From: Rubrivivax sp.
Lineage (GTDB): Bacteria > Pseudomonadota > Gammaproteobacteria > Burkholderiales > Burkholderiaceae_C
Direction: 5' to 3'
Assembly (NCBI GenBank): GCA_018780805.1
Contig: JADMJD010000138.1
Location: 1-61,675, forward strand
Length of the DNA stretch: 61,675 bases
Position 1 is the first letter of the stretch, and every line of letters starts with the position of its first letter. The translations under genes and the position numbers were made by a program. This document shows, one piece after another, positions 37,113 through 48,379 of the stretch. The notes below the pieces were generated by a model, which saw only the letters and a list, made by a program, of their open reading frames with translations, had not been told where the DNA came from and searched no databases.

Positions 37113-39395
37113 ATGTCCACCTTGCCAACCCGTTGGCGGCCCGGCCTTGGCGATCTCGTCGGTGGCACCACCGCCGCGCTGGTGCTGATGCCCATCTACG
37201 GCAGCCTGGGCGTGCTGGCGCTCGCGCCACTGGGTCCGGGCTTCGTCAGCCTGGGCTTTGTGCTCGGCGTGCTGGCGGCAGCGCTGGGCAACGTCACCAC
37301 CTTGCTCGCGGGAGATCGTGGCACGGCGCTCTGCGCCCCCGTCTCGGCGACGGCCCTGCTCGTGCCCGGCCTGCTGCTGACGCTGATGGCGCGCCCCGGC
37401 TTTCAGCGGTCCGATGGCACGCCGGACGCGGCCTTGCTGCTGTTGGCCCTGGCGGCGGCGCTGCTGCTGGCTGGCGCCCTGCAGTGGGCGCTGGGCCGGC
37501 TGCGCCTGAGTGCCGCCATCCGCTACGTGCCTTACCCGGTGCATGCCGGTTTCATGCTGGGCGTGGCGGTGCTGATGGTGTCCGCGATGTGGCCGCGTGC
37601 ACTGGGTTTGGGGCCGGGGCAGCCGCTGGTGCCCGCCTTGACGATGCTCGGTCCCCTGAGCGTGGCCCTGCTCTGCGCCTGGCTGGTGATCTGGCCGCCC
37701 CGCTGGCTGGGGCCGGTGCCGGGCGTGCTGGCGGCCCTGCTGGCTGGCAGCGCGCTGCACCATGCCACGGTGCACGGGCTCGGCCCGGCCTGGGGTGGGG
37801 CGACCTTGGGGCCGCTGCACCTGCAGTGGCCGGGTGCGGCCTGGATGCCCCGCCTGGCCGACCCGGCCGTGCCGGCGCTGCTGCTGGCCACCGCCGGCCC
37901 GCTGGTGTTGTGGGCTGCGGTCATGGCGGTGACCGCGGCGCTGCAGACCCTGATGGCCCATGCCGCGCTCGACCTGGCCGCCGGTCGCCGCGGCGACAGC
38001 GAATCCCTGGCCCGGGGTCATGGCATCGCCAACGCCGTGGGCGGGCTGCTGGGCCTGATCTCGGTGTCCACCGCTGCGTCGTACGCCAGCCTGAGCCAGC
38101 GCGCGGGCGCGGTCGGGTCGGCCAGCCGGCTGGCCCATGCCGGGACGCTGGTGCTGGGCCTGGGCGCTGGGGCCGGGCTGCTGGCACAGCTGCCGATGCC
38201 GGTGATCGCCGGCATCTTCTTTGCGCTGGCCTGGAGCCTGGTGGACCGCTGGTCGCGCCAGACCCTGGCCGATGCTGCGCGCGCGCTGCGCCGCTGGCGC
38301 TGGCCACCGGCCGCACAGCGCGGCCCCTTGGGCGTGATGCTGCTGGTGGCGGGCGTGTCGGTGCAGGTGTCGTTGGTGATCGGCATCACGCTTGGCAGTC
38401 TGTTGGCGGTGCTGCAGTTCGTGCGCAGCCACATCCGGGCGCCGGTGCGCCGCGTCATCGGCGCCGACCGCCAGCCGTCGCACCGGGTGCGCCCGGCGGC
38501 GGCGGCCGCGTGGTTGCGGGCGCAGGGCCACCGCATCGTGCTGGTGACGCTGGATGGCCCGCTGTTCTTCGGCACCGCCGATGCCGCGGCGCGTGCCATC
38601 CAGCAGCAGGCGGCGCTCGCCGACGAGGTGGTGCTGGATTTCCGCCGCGTGCCCGAGCTCGACGCCAGCGGCGCACGTGTGCTGCTGCAGGCCGCCACCG
38701 AGCTGCGCATGCGGGGCCGGCGGCTGCTGCTGGCCGGTCTTTCCGCGGACGATCCGCGCGCCCAGCACCTGTTGGCGATGGACCCGGCCGGGCTGTTGGT
38801 GCCCGAGAGCTTCCAGCCGGATGCCGATCGCGCCATCGAGCAGGCCGAGGACCGTCTGCTCGCGGCCGACGGGCTGCTGTTGCCCGCCGCCGAACCGTTG
38901 TCGCTGGCGCAGACACAGCTGGGTGCCGCCCTGGATGCTGCGGCCCGGGAGCGCCTGGCCGCCGTGCTGGGCACGCGGCAGGTGCTGGCCGGTGAGGGCG
39001 TGTTCCGCCGCGGTGAGCCCGGCGACGCGCTGTTCCTGCTGCGCAGCGGCCAGGTGGCCATCACGTTGCCCGCGGCCCGTGGCGGGCGCCGCCTGGTGTC
39101 CTACGCGCCCGGGGTGGTGTTCGGCGAGATCGGCCTGCTGCGCGGCACGCCGCGCACCGCCGACGCGGTGGCCGAGACCGATGCCGAGCTCTGGGTGCTG
39201 GACCGTGCGGCCCACGACCGCCTGCTGCGCGAAGACCCGGTGCTGATGGGCCAGCTGCTGCGGCAGCTGGCGCTGCAGCTGTCGGATCGGCTGGCAGCAT
39301 TGACGCTGACGCTGGAGGCGCTGGACGACGCACCGGCGGCGTCACTGGCGGCGTCACTGGCAATGTCACCGGCGGCACCACCGGCCCGTTCCTAG
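37113..39395 (+). CDS. SulP-type transporter with STAS and cyclic-nucleotide-binding domains
   Basis: Protein of 760 aa: a hydrophobic transporter core (about 10-450, beginning LVGGTTAALVLMPIYGSLGV and containing RYVPYPVHAGFMLGVAVL), a STAS domain (about 475-575, VTLDGPLFFGTADAA and LDFRRVPELDASGARVLL), and a C-terminal cNMP domain (about 610-720). The phosphate-binding cassette FGEIGLLRGTPRTADA keeps the key Glu and Arg, so cAMP or cGMP binding is plausible. SulP proteins move anions; the related NAT/uracil permeases share the fold. It lies 26 bp after deoC and 35 bp before the 5'-nucleotidase, inside the nucleoside operon. Substrate unknown. Confidence 0.86.
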   Translation: MSTLPTRWRPGLGDLVGGTTAALVLMPIYGSLGVLALAPLGPGFVSLGFVLGVLAAALGNVTTLLAGDRGTALCAPVSATALLVPGLLLTLMARPGFQRSDGTPDAALLLLALAAALLLAGALQWALGRLRLSAAIRYVPYPVHAGFMLGVAVLMVSAMWPRALGLGPGQPLVPALTMLGPLSVALLCAWLVIWPPRWLGPVPGVLAALLAGSALHHATVHGLGPAWGGATLGPLHLQWPGAAWMPRLADPAVPALLLATAGPLVLWAAVMAVTAALQTLMAHAALDLAAGRRGDSESLARGHGIANAVGGLLGLISVSTAASYASLSQRAGAVGSASRLAHAGTLVLGLGAGAGLLAQLPMPVIAGIFFALAWSLVDRWSRQTLADAARALRRWRWPPAAQRGPLGVMLLVAGVSVQVSLVIGITLGSLLAVLQFVRSHIRAPVRRVIGADRQPSHRVRPAAAAAWLRAQGHRIVLVTLDGPLFFGTADAAARAIQQQAALADEVVLDFRRVPELDASGARVLLQAATELRMRGRRLLLAGLSADDPRAQHLLAMDPAGLLVPESFQPDADRAIEQAEDRLLAADGLLLPAAEPLSLAQTQLGAALDAAARERLAAVLGTRQVLAGEGVFRRGEPGDALFLLRSGQVAITLPAARGGRRLVSYAPGVVFGEIGLLRGTPRTADAVAETDAELWVLDRAAHDRLLREDPVLMGQLLRQLALQLSDRLAALTLTLEALDDAPAASLAASLAMSPAAPPARS

Positions 39396-39430
39396 GCGAT
39401 CATCGGGCCCGAGTTCCTGTGGAGGCACCG

Positions 39431-41050
39431 ATGCAGCGAGAGAAACGAGGGGTTCTGCACCTGTGCCTGGCCGCTGCGGCCGGGCTGGCCGGTTGCGCGA
39501 TCACCCCGCCCCCGCCCCCGCCCCTGCCCCCGGTCGCCGTGCGCGTGCTGGCGATCAACGATTTCCACGGCCACCTGCAGCCACCGCGCGGGGGTTTCCG
39601 CCAGCCCGACCCGGCTGATCCGGCCAAGATGCTCAGCGAGCCGGCCGGTGGTGCGGCGCACCTGGCCAGCGCGGTGCGCGCCGCCACGGCCGGCCAGGCG
39701 AACCATGTCTTCGTTGCTGCCGGTGACCTGATCGGCGCCAGCCAGCTGGTCTCGGCGCTGGCCAAGGACGAACCCACCATCGCCGTGCTCGACGCGATGG
39801 GCCTGGCGCTCAGCGCCGTGGGCAACCACGAGTTCGACCGCGGCGCGGCCGAGCTGCTGCGGCTGCAGGGCCTGGCGCGCTTCCAGTACCTGGCGGCCAG
39901 CACGGTGGACGTCGCCAGTGGCAAGACCCTGCTGCCGGCCTACGCGGTCCGGCACTTTGAAGGTGTGCCGGTCGCCTTCATCGGCCTGACGCTGAAGGAC
40001 ACGCCCAGCATCGTGGTGCCCAGCGGCGTGGCCGGCCTGCGCTTCGACGACGAGGCGCAGACCATCAACGCGCTGGTGCCCACGCTGCAGGCGCAGGGTG
40101 TGCAGGCCATCGTGGTGCTGATCCACGAAGGCGGTTTCCCGGCGCGCGGGCCCAACGATTGCCCGGCGCTGTCGGGCCCCATCGTCGGCATCGTCGAGCG
40201 CCTGCACCCGGCGGTGGACGTGGTCATCAGCGGCCACACACACCGCGCCTACAACTGCCGGCTCTTCGGCAAGCTGGTGACCAGCGCCGACCAGTTCGGC
40301 ACCGTGCTGTCGCAGATCGACCTGCAGCTGGACCGCCGCACCGGCGACGTGCTGGACGCGCGGGCGCACAACGTGGTGGTCAGCCCGCAGCGTTTTGCCG
40401 CCGACCCGAAGCTGGCCGCGATGGTGGCCGACTACGCCGAGCGTGTGCGCCCGCTGGCGCAGCGTGTGGTGGGCCGGCTGCCGGCCGCTCTGCCGCGCGA
40501 CGCCGCACCCAGCGGCGAGATGCCGGCCGGCCGCCTGATTGCGGACGCCCAGCTGGCCGCCACACGCGGCGCGGGCGCGCAGATCGCGCTGATGAACCCG
40601 GGCGGTGTGCGCGCCGCGCTGACGCCGCAACCCGATGGCAGCCTGCGTTACGAAGACCTGTTCAGCGTGCAGCCCTTCTACAACAACCTGGTCACGCTGA
40701 CGCTCAACGGCGCCGAGCTGCAGCAGCTGCTGGAGCGGCAGTGGGCCGGCCAGCCCGCGCCGCGTGTGCTGCAGGTTTCGACAGGCTTCAGTTATGCCTG
40801 GGATGCGGCCCAGCCCGCCGGCCGCCGCGTCGTGCCCGGCAGCCTGCGGCTGAACGGCCAGCCCATCGCCCCGGACCAGCCGTTGCGCGTCACCGTCAAC
40901 AGCTTCCTGGCCGGCGGTGGCGACAACTTCGGCGCCTTCGCCGCCGGGCGCGAGCGCACCACCGGCGTGATGGACATCGACGCGCTGGAGGCCTTTGTGC
41001 AAGGCGGCGCCGTGTCCGATGCCGCGCCCCGCATCCAGCGCCTGAACTGA
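39431..41050 (+). CDS. Lipoprotein 5'-nucleotidase (UshA-like)
   Basis: Protein of 539 aa with a lipoprotein signal (lipobox LAGC, Cys22) and a proline-rich linker. A calcineurin-like metallophosphatase domain follows (about 40-320: AINDFHGHL, GDLIGASQL, VGNHEFDRG, SGHTHRAYN), then a 5'-nucleotidase C-terminal domain (about 345-510, LMNPGGVRAAL). It would dephosphorylate nucleotides in the periplasm to nucleosides, which the adjacent ABC system can import. GGAGG lies 5 bp before ATG 39431. The thymidine phosphorylase gene starts 1 bp after its stop. Confidence 0.93.
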   Translation: MQREKRGVLHLCLAAAAGLAGCAITPPPPPPLPPVAVRVLAINDFHGHLQPPRGGFRQPDPADPAKMLSEPAGGAAHLASAVRAATAGQANHVFVAAGDLIGASQLVSALAKDEPTIAVLDAMGLALSAVGNHEFDRGAAELLRLQGLARFQYLAASTVDVASGKTLLPAYAVRHFEGVPVAFIGLTLKDTPSIVVPSGVAGLRFDDEAQTINALVPTLQAQGVQAIVVLIHEGGFPARGPNDCPALSGPIVGIVERLHPAVDVVISGHTHRAYNCRLFGKLVTSADQFGTVLSQIDLQLDRRTGDVLDARAHNVVVSPQRFAADPKLAAMVADYAERVRPLAQRVVGRLPAALPRDAAPSGEMPAGRLIADAQLAATRGAGAQIALMNPGGVRAALTPQPDGSLRYEDLFSVQPFYNNLVTLTLNGAELQQLLERQWAGQPAPRVLQVSTGFSYAWDAAQPAGRRVVPGSLRLNGQPIAPDQPLRVTVNSFLAGGGDNFGAFAAGRERTTGVMDIDALEAFVQGGAVSDAAPRIQRLN

Positions 41051-41051
41051 G

Positions 41052-42365
41052 ATGCTGCCGCAGGAACTGATCCGCCTGAAGCGCGATGGCTTCGCCCTGG
41101 ACGACGCGTCGGTGCAGGCCTTTGTGCGCGGCCTGGTCGATGGCAGCTTCAGCGACGCGCAGGTGGGTGCGATGGCGATGGCCGTGCTGCTGCGCGGCAT
41201 GGACACCGCCGAAACCGTGGCGCTGACCGCGGCGATGACCCACTCGGGCGAGGTGCTGGACTGGTCCCAGGCCGGCCTGCCCGGCCCGGTGCTGGACAAA
41301 CATTCCACCGGCGGCGTCGGCGACAAGGTCAGCCTGCTGCTGGCGCCGCTGGTGGCTGCCTGCGGCGGGGTCGTACCCATGATCAGCGGCCGCGGCCTGG
41401 GCCACACCGGCGGCACGCTGGACAAGCTGGAGGCGCTGCCCGGCTACCAGGTCAACCCCGACCCGGCGCGGCTGCTGGCCACGCTGCGCAGCGCCGGCTG
41501 CGCCATCGTCGGCGCCAGCCCGTCGCTGGCGCCGGCCGACCGCCGGCTGTACGCGGTGCGCGATGTCACCGCCACCGTGGAATCGCTGCCGCTGATCACC
41601 GCCAGCATCCTGAGCAAAAAACTCGCGGCGGGCCTGCAGGCGCTGGTGATGGACGTCAAGGTGGGCAACGGCGCCTTCTGCACGACGCTGGCCGAGGCGC
41701 GTGCACTGGCGCGTTCGCTGGTGGACGTGGCCGGCGGTGCCGGCCTGCCCACCGTGGCGCTGCTGACCGACATGGACCAGGTGCTGGGCACGCATGCCGG
41801 CAACGCGCTGGAAGTGGCCGAGGTGCTGGCCGCGTTGCGGGCCCCGGCGCGCTGCGCGCCGCGCCTGCGCGCCGTCACCACCGCGCTGGCCGGCCGGCTG
41901 CTGCACCAGGGCGGCCTGGCCGCCAGCCCGGCCGAGGGTGAGGCCCGCATCACGCAGGCCTGGCACAGCGGCGCGGCGATGGAAGGATTTGCCCGCATGG
42001 TCGCCGGCCTGGGCGGGCCGGCCGACGTGGCGCAGGACGCCGGTCTGCCGCAGGCGCCCGAGCGCCTGCCGGTGCCGGCGCCGCGCAGCGGCTGGGTCGG
42101 CGCCATGGACACCCGTGCGCTGGGCCTGGCCATCGTGGCGCTGGGCGGTGGCCGCCGGCAGGGCGGCGATGCGGTCGACCCGCGGGTCGGCCTGGCCGAG
42201 GTGGTGGCCATCGGCCAGCCCGTGGCGGCGGGTGAACCCCTGGCCTGGGTGCATGCCGCCACACCCGCCGCGGCCCGCCAGGCGGTGCAGGCCGTGGCCG
42301 GCGCCTTCAAGCTGGCCGATGCCGTGCCGATAGTTCCACCCGTGGTCCTGGAAATCGTTGAGTGA
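41052..42365 (+). CDS. deoA: Thymidine phosphorylase
   Basis: Pyrimidine nucleoside phosphorylase (437 aa) releasing thymine or uracil and deoxyribose-1-phosphate. Signature DKHSTGGVGDKVSLLLAPL (19) and SGRGLGHTGGTLDKLE are exact, with SILSKKLAAGL and DVKVGNGAF for phosphate and base binding. The C-terminal alpha/beta domain is complete. It begins 1 bp after the nucleotidase stop, and its stop overlaps the next gene's GTG (GTGA). Confidence 0.95.
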   Translation: MLPQELIRLKRDGFALDDASVQAFVRGLVDGSFSDAQVGAMAMAVLLRGMDTAETVALTAAMTHSGEVLDWSQAGLPGPVLDKHSTGGVGDKVSLLLAPLVAACGGVVPMISGRGLGHTGGTLDKLEALPGYQVNPDPARLLATLRSAGCAIVGASPSLAPADRRLYAVRDVTATVESLPLITASILSKKLAAGLQALVMDVKVGNGAFCTTLAEARALARSLVDVAGGAGLPTVALLTDMDQVLGTHAGNALEVAEVLAALRAPARCAPRLRAVTTALAGRLLHQGGLAASPAEGEARITQAWHSGAAMEGFARMVAGLGGPADVAQDAGLPQAPERLPVPAPRSGWVGAMDTRALGLAIVALGGGRRQGGDAVDPRVGLAEVVAIGQPVAAGEPLAWVHAATPAAARQAVQAVAGAFKLADAVPIVPPVVLEIVE

Positions 42366-43021
42366 AGCCCGTCATCAAGGTCTGCTGCATTGCCAGCCTG
42401 GCCGAGGCGCGCCTGGCCGTGGCCACCGGCGCCGACGCGCTCGGCCTGGTGTCGGCCATGCCCAGCGGGCCGGGCGTGATCGATGACACCACCATCGCCG
42501 CCATCGCCGCTGCCGTGCCGCGTCCCACCCGCACGTTTTTGCTCACCGCCCGCACGACAGCCGAGTCCATTGCCGAACAACACGCGCGGGCCGGTACCAC
42601 CACCTTGCAGCTGGTGGACCATGTGCCGGCCGACGAGCTGCGCCGGCTGCGCCGCCTGTGCCCGGCGGTGGAACTGGTGCAGGTGATCCACGTCACCGGC
42701 GAGGACGCCGTGGCCGAGGCCCTGGCGGCCGCGCCGCAGGTGGACGCGCTGCTGCTGGACTCCGGCAACCCCGCGCTGGCGGTCAAAGAACTGGGTGGCA
42801 CCGGCCGCACCCACGACTGGACGCTGAGCCGCCGCATCCGCGATGCCGTGTGGCCGCTGCCGCTGTTCCTGGCCGGTGGCCTGCACGCCGGCAACGTGGC
42901 CGCGGCCCTGGCCGCCGTGCAACCGCAGGGCCTGGACCTGTGCAGCCGCGTGCGCACCGAGGGAAAACTCGATCCCCGCAGACTGCGCGAATTTGTGGCC
43001 GCTGCGCGGCACATGCCCTAA
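42362..43021 (+). CDS. TrpF-like (phosphoribosylanthranilate isomerase family) protein
   Basis: TIM-barrel protein of 219 aa clearly related to TrpF. It keeps the general-base cysteine (IKVCCIAS, Cys8), the catalytic-acid Asp (LLLDSGN), the GGTGRTHDW phosphate segment and the LAGGLHAGNVAAAL phosphate loop. But the usual FxxxSPR substrate segment reads SAMPSGPG, without the arginine that contacts the anthranilate carboxylate. It is coupled to deoA by a 4-bp overlap and sits 12 bp before the GGDEF-EAL gene, away from any trp gene. A role on a ribose phosphate in nucleoside breakdown is more likely than tryptophan synthesis; this is inference. Confidence 0.82.
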   Translation: MKPVIKVCCIASLAEARLAVATGADALGLVSAMPSGPGVIDDTTIAAIAAAVPRPTRTFLLTARTTAESIAEQHARAGTTTLQLVDHVPADELRRLRRLCPAVELVQVIHVTGEDAVAEALAAAPQVDALLLDSGNPALAVKELGGTGRTHDWTLSRRIRDAVWPLPLFLAGGLHAGNVAAALAAVQPQGLDLCSRVRTEGKLDPRRLREFVAAARHMP

Positions 43022-43033
43022 GCTGCCGCTGCC

Positions 43034-45304
43034 GTGATCCACGCCCTGCTGCTCAGCGCCACCACCAGCCTGCTGGTGGGGCTGGCGCTCTTGATGGCCT
43101 GGCGGCGCGACCGCGCGCAGGCCTTTTCCCGCGACCTGGGCGTGGCCTTCCTGTTCCAGGCTGTGGCGCCGCTGGGCTTCCTGCTCTGGAACGCACACCC
43201 GCAGCCCGGGCCGCTGCGAGCGCTGGGCGTGCTGATCATGATGGTGTCGGGTGTGGCCTACCTGAGTGCGGTGCTGGCGGGTTGTGCCCGGCTGGCCGGC
43301 CGCCCGCCCACGGCGCTGCAGACCGGCGTGCTGTTCGTGGCCCTGCTCGCGCTGCTGGGCGGCCTGGTCACGGTGGACGTGCGCTGGCCGCCCATCGTCG
43401 CCGCCACGCTGCACATCGCCGCAGGCGCCGTGGCCACCTGGTGGTTGTGGCCACGCGGCGGGGCCGAGCGCGCGATCGGCCCACTGCTGGTGCTGGCCGG
43501 GCTGTGCCAGTACACCACCAGCCTGTTCGGCCTGGAGTACGCCGCGCTGCAGGCCAGCGTGGTGGCCGGCGTGCGGCTGGCGATGGGTTTGTGCATCCTG
43601 TTCGCGGCCTTGCAGCGCAGCGCCGCGCAGGTCGGCCAGGCCCATGCGCGCTTCGTCAACCTGACCGAACGTTCCCACCAGGGCGTGGGCATCCAGCGTG
43701 GCGAGCAGGTGCTCTACATGAACCCGGCGGCGCGCCGCATCTACGGCGTGGGCGACAACGGCCAGCCGGCCCAGCGCTGGCGCGACGCCACCATCCCGGC
43801 CGAGGAGCGCGCCGCGGCGCGCGAGCGCCACCGCGCCCTGATGGCCGGTGAGCTGGAACACGCCGAGTGGGAAGCCGACCGCCTGCGCATCGACGGCAAG
43901 GCCCTGCGGCTGCGTTTCAGCGCCTGGCGGGTGGACTGGGATGGTGCGCCCGCCGAGCAGATCGTCGTCAGCGACATCAGCGCCGAACACAACGCCTTGC
44001 AGGAGAGCCTGCACCGCGCCACACACGACGCGCTCACCGGCATCCCCAACCGCAGCGCACTGCTGCAGCACCTGCACCGGCTCACACCCGTGGGCCAGCC
44101 GTTTGCGCTGCTGCTGCTGGACATCGACCGTTTTGCACTGATCAACGATGCCCATGGCCCGTCGGTGGGCGACGAGGTGCTGCGCGAGCTGGCGCGGCGC
44201 CTGGTGCAGCACTTCGACGGCCAGGCCCATGTGATGCGGCTGGGCGAAGACGAGTTTGCGCTGCTGGCCGAGGACACCCAGCCGCGCGAGGCCGCTGCAG
44301 CCCTGGCCGGGGGCCTGCGCCGCCTGCTGGCGCACCCGCTGCCGGCGGCCGGCCAGACTTTTTACCTGGACGTGTCCATGGGCATCGCGCTGCACCCGGC
44401 CACCGCGGCCGACCCCGAGCGCCTGCTGCGTGCCGCGAACAACGCGATGCGCCAGGCCAAGCGGGTGCCGGGCACGTCAGAGCAACTGGCCGAAGAACGT
44501 TTCGAGCGTGGCTCGGGGGCGTCGCTCGCCGCCGAGCAGGCCTTGCGCGCCGGCATCCAGCACGAGGAGTTTTTCCTCGTCTACCAGCCCAAGGTGGACG
44601 CCGCCAACCGGCAGCTGCTGGGCTTCGAGGCCCTGCTGCGCTGGCAGCGTGGCGCGGTGCTGGTGTCGCCGGTGGACTTCATTCCGGCGGCTGAACGCAC
44701 CGGCCTGATCCTGCCGCTGGGCCGCGTGGTGCTGGACCTGGCCTGCCGCCAGATCGCCGCCTGGCGCACGGCCGGTCTGGCCGTGATGCCGGTGGCGGTG
44801 AACGTCTCGCGCTGGCAGCTGCTGGACCCCGGCTTCGTGGGCCTGGTGCTGGGCACGCTGCAGGCCCACGGCGTGGCGCCGCAGGACCTGACGCTGGAGA
44901 TCACGGAAACCGCCGCCGTGCAGGACCTGGAGCGTGTGCGCGAGCGCACCGAAACCCTGCGTGCCGCCGGCCTGGTGCTGTCGCTGGACGATTTTGGCAG
45001 CGGCCTGTCGTCGCTGACCACCTTGCGTGCGCTGCCGCTGAAAGAGGTCAAGATCGACCGCGGCCTGATCTCGCCACTGCCGGCGCCCGATGCTGTGGCC
45101 GTGGTGCGCGCCATCTGCACGCTGGCCCGCGCGCTGGACCTGGGTGTGGTGGGCGAGGGCGTCGAAACCGAAGCCCAGGCCGCGGTGCTGGCCGACTGCG
45201 GCTGCGACGCGCTGCAGGGTTTCCTGCTGGCCCGCCCGCTGATGCCCGAAGCCGCGGCCGCCTGGCTGCAGGCCGGTGCGCAGCCGGCGGCTGCGGCCGC
45301 CTGA
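43034..45304 (+). CDS. Membrane PAS-GGDEF-EAL protein (c-di-GMP turnover)
   Basis: Protein of 756 aa: N-terminal membrane region with about six to seven helices (1-200), PAS (about 210-325), GGDEF (about 330-490) and EAL (about 500-745). The GGDEF active site is degenerate (GEDEF) and lacks an RxxD I-site. The EAL domain looks active: GFEALLRW, NVSRWQLLD, LEITETAAV, LSLDDFGSG, KIDRGL, EGVETEAQA. It is therefore probably a phosphodiesterase with a regulatory GTP-binding domain. GTG start, 12 bp after the TrpF-like gene and in line with the nucleoside operon. It ends next to a convergent HAD gene with no gap. Confidence 0.9.
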   Translation: MIHALLLSATTSLLVGLALLMAWRRDRAQAFSRDLGVAFLFQAVAPLGFLLWNAHPQPGPLRALGVLIMMVSGVAYLSAVLAGCARLAGRPPTALQTGVLFVALLALLGGLVTVDVRWPPIVAATLHIAAGAVATWWLWPRGGAERAIGPLLVLAGLCQYTTSLFGLEYAALQASVVAGVRLAMGLCILFAALQRSAAQVGQAHARFVNLTERSHQGVGIQRGEQVLYMNPAARRIYGVGDNGQPAQRWRDATIPAEERAAARERHRALMAGELEHAEWEADRLRIDGKALRLRFSAWRVDWDGAPAEQIVVSDISAEHNALQESLHRATHDALTGIPNRSALLQHLHRLTPVGQPFALLLLDIDRFALINDAHGPSVGDEVLRELARRLVQHFDGQAHVMRLGEDEFALLAEDTQPREAAAALAGGLRRLLAHPLPAAGQTFYLDVSMGIALHPATAADPERLLRAANNAMRQAKRVPGTSEQLAEERFERGSGASLAAEQALRAGIQHEEFFLVYQPKVDAANRQLLGFEALLRWQRGAVLVSPVDFIPAAERTGLILPLGRVVLDLACRQIAAWRTAGLAVMPVAVNVSRWQLLDPGFVGLVLGTLQAHGVAPQDLTLEITETAAVQDLERVRERTETLRAAGLVLSLDDFGSGLSSLTTLRALPLKEVKIDRGLISPLPAPDAVAVVRAICTLARALDLGVVGEGVETEAQAAVLADCGCDALQGFLLARPLMPEAAAAWLQAGAQPAAAAA

Positions 45305-47539
<2,235 letters not shown>

Positions 47540-47563
47540 CCGCAACCCCCAGGAGATCCACGC

Positions 47564-48379
47564 TTGCGCTTCACCGACACACTGGCCGCGGCCACACACC
47601 GCCACGAATCCCTGCTGTGTGTCGGGCTCGATCCCGAGCCGTCCAGGTTTCCGGCCGGCTGGCAGGGTGATGCGGGCCGCATCTTCGATTTCTGTGCCGG
47701 CATCGTCGACGCCACCAAGGACCTGGTCTGCGCCTTCAAGCCGCAGATCGCGTATTTCCACGCCCACCGCGCCGAAGACCAGCTCGAACGCCTGATGGCC
47801 CACATCCGCCGTGTGGCGCCCGACGTGCCGGTGATCCTGGACGCCAAACGCGGCGACATCGGCGCCACCGCCGAGCAGTACGCGCGCGAGGCCTTTGTGC
47901 GTTACCAGGCCGACGCGGTGACGCTGTCGCCCTTCATGGGCTTCGACTCCATCGAGCCCTACCTGCGCTACGACGGGCGCGGCGCCATCCTGCTGTGCCG
48001 CACCTCCAACCCGGGCGGGGACGACCTGCAGGCCCAGACGCTGGCCAACGGCGAAAAGCTGTTCGAACACATCGCCCGCCTGGCCGCCGGCCCCTGGAAC
48101 CGCGGCGGCCAGATCGGCCTGGTGGTGGGTGCCACCTACCCGGCCGAGATCGCGCGCGTGCGTGAACTCGCGCCCACGCTGCCGCTGCTGATCCCGGGTG
48201 TCGGTGCACAGGGCGGTGACGCCGAGGCCACGGTGCGTGCCGGCTGGCGGCCTGCCGGGCCGGTGATCGTCAACTCCTCGCGCGCGGTGCTGTATGCCAG
48301 CGCGGCGGACGATTGGGCGGCGGCCGCGCGCCGCGTGGCGCAGAGCACCCGACAGCAGCTCAACGCTGCCCGGCCGTGA
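47564..48379 (+). CDS. pyrF: Orotidine 5'-phosphate decarboxylase (type 2)
   Basis: Enzyme (271 aa) making UMP from OMP, the last de novo pyrimidine step and the one after pyrE (also in this window). The signature DAKRGDIGATAEQYA has the catalytic Lys-Asp pairs; LCVGLDPEPSRFP and LIPGVGAQGGD are typical of the longer type 2 group. TTG start at 47564 has AGGAG 8 bp upstream and gives the usual N-terminus RFTDTLAAA. The stop overlaps the GTG of the next gene (GTGA). Confidence 0.95.
   Translation: MRFTDTLAAATHRHESLLCVGLDPEPSRFPAGWQGDAGRIFDFCAGIVDATKDLVCAFKPQIAYFHAHRAEDQLERLMAHIRRVAPDVPVILDAKRGDIGATAEQYAREAFVRYQADAVTLSPFMGFDSIEPYLRYDGRGAILLCRTSNPGGDDLQAQTLANGEKLFEHIARLAAGPWNRGGQIGLVVGATYPAEIARVRELAPTLPLLIPGVGAQGGDAEATVRAGWRPAGPVIVNSSRAVLYASAADDWAAAARRVAQSTRQQLNAARP

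Noticed and set aside
37080..39215. A 711-codon minus-strand frame opposite the SulP-STAS-cNMP gene
   Set aside because: Low-complexity Gln/Arg/His composition and exact overlap with a well-supported transporter gene; an artefact of codon bias.
41444..44395. A 983-codon open frame on the minus strand opposite deoA, the TrpF-like gene and the GGDEF-EAL gene
   Set aside because: It is antisense to three genes with clear family motifs. Long antisense frames are expected at this GC content, and its translation is a Gln/His/Arg/Ala-rich string with no domain.
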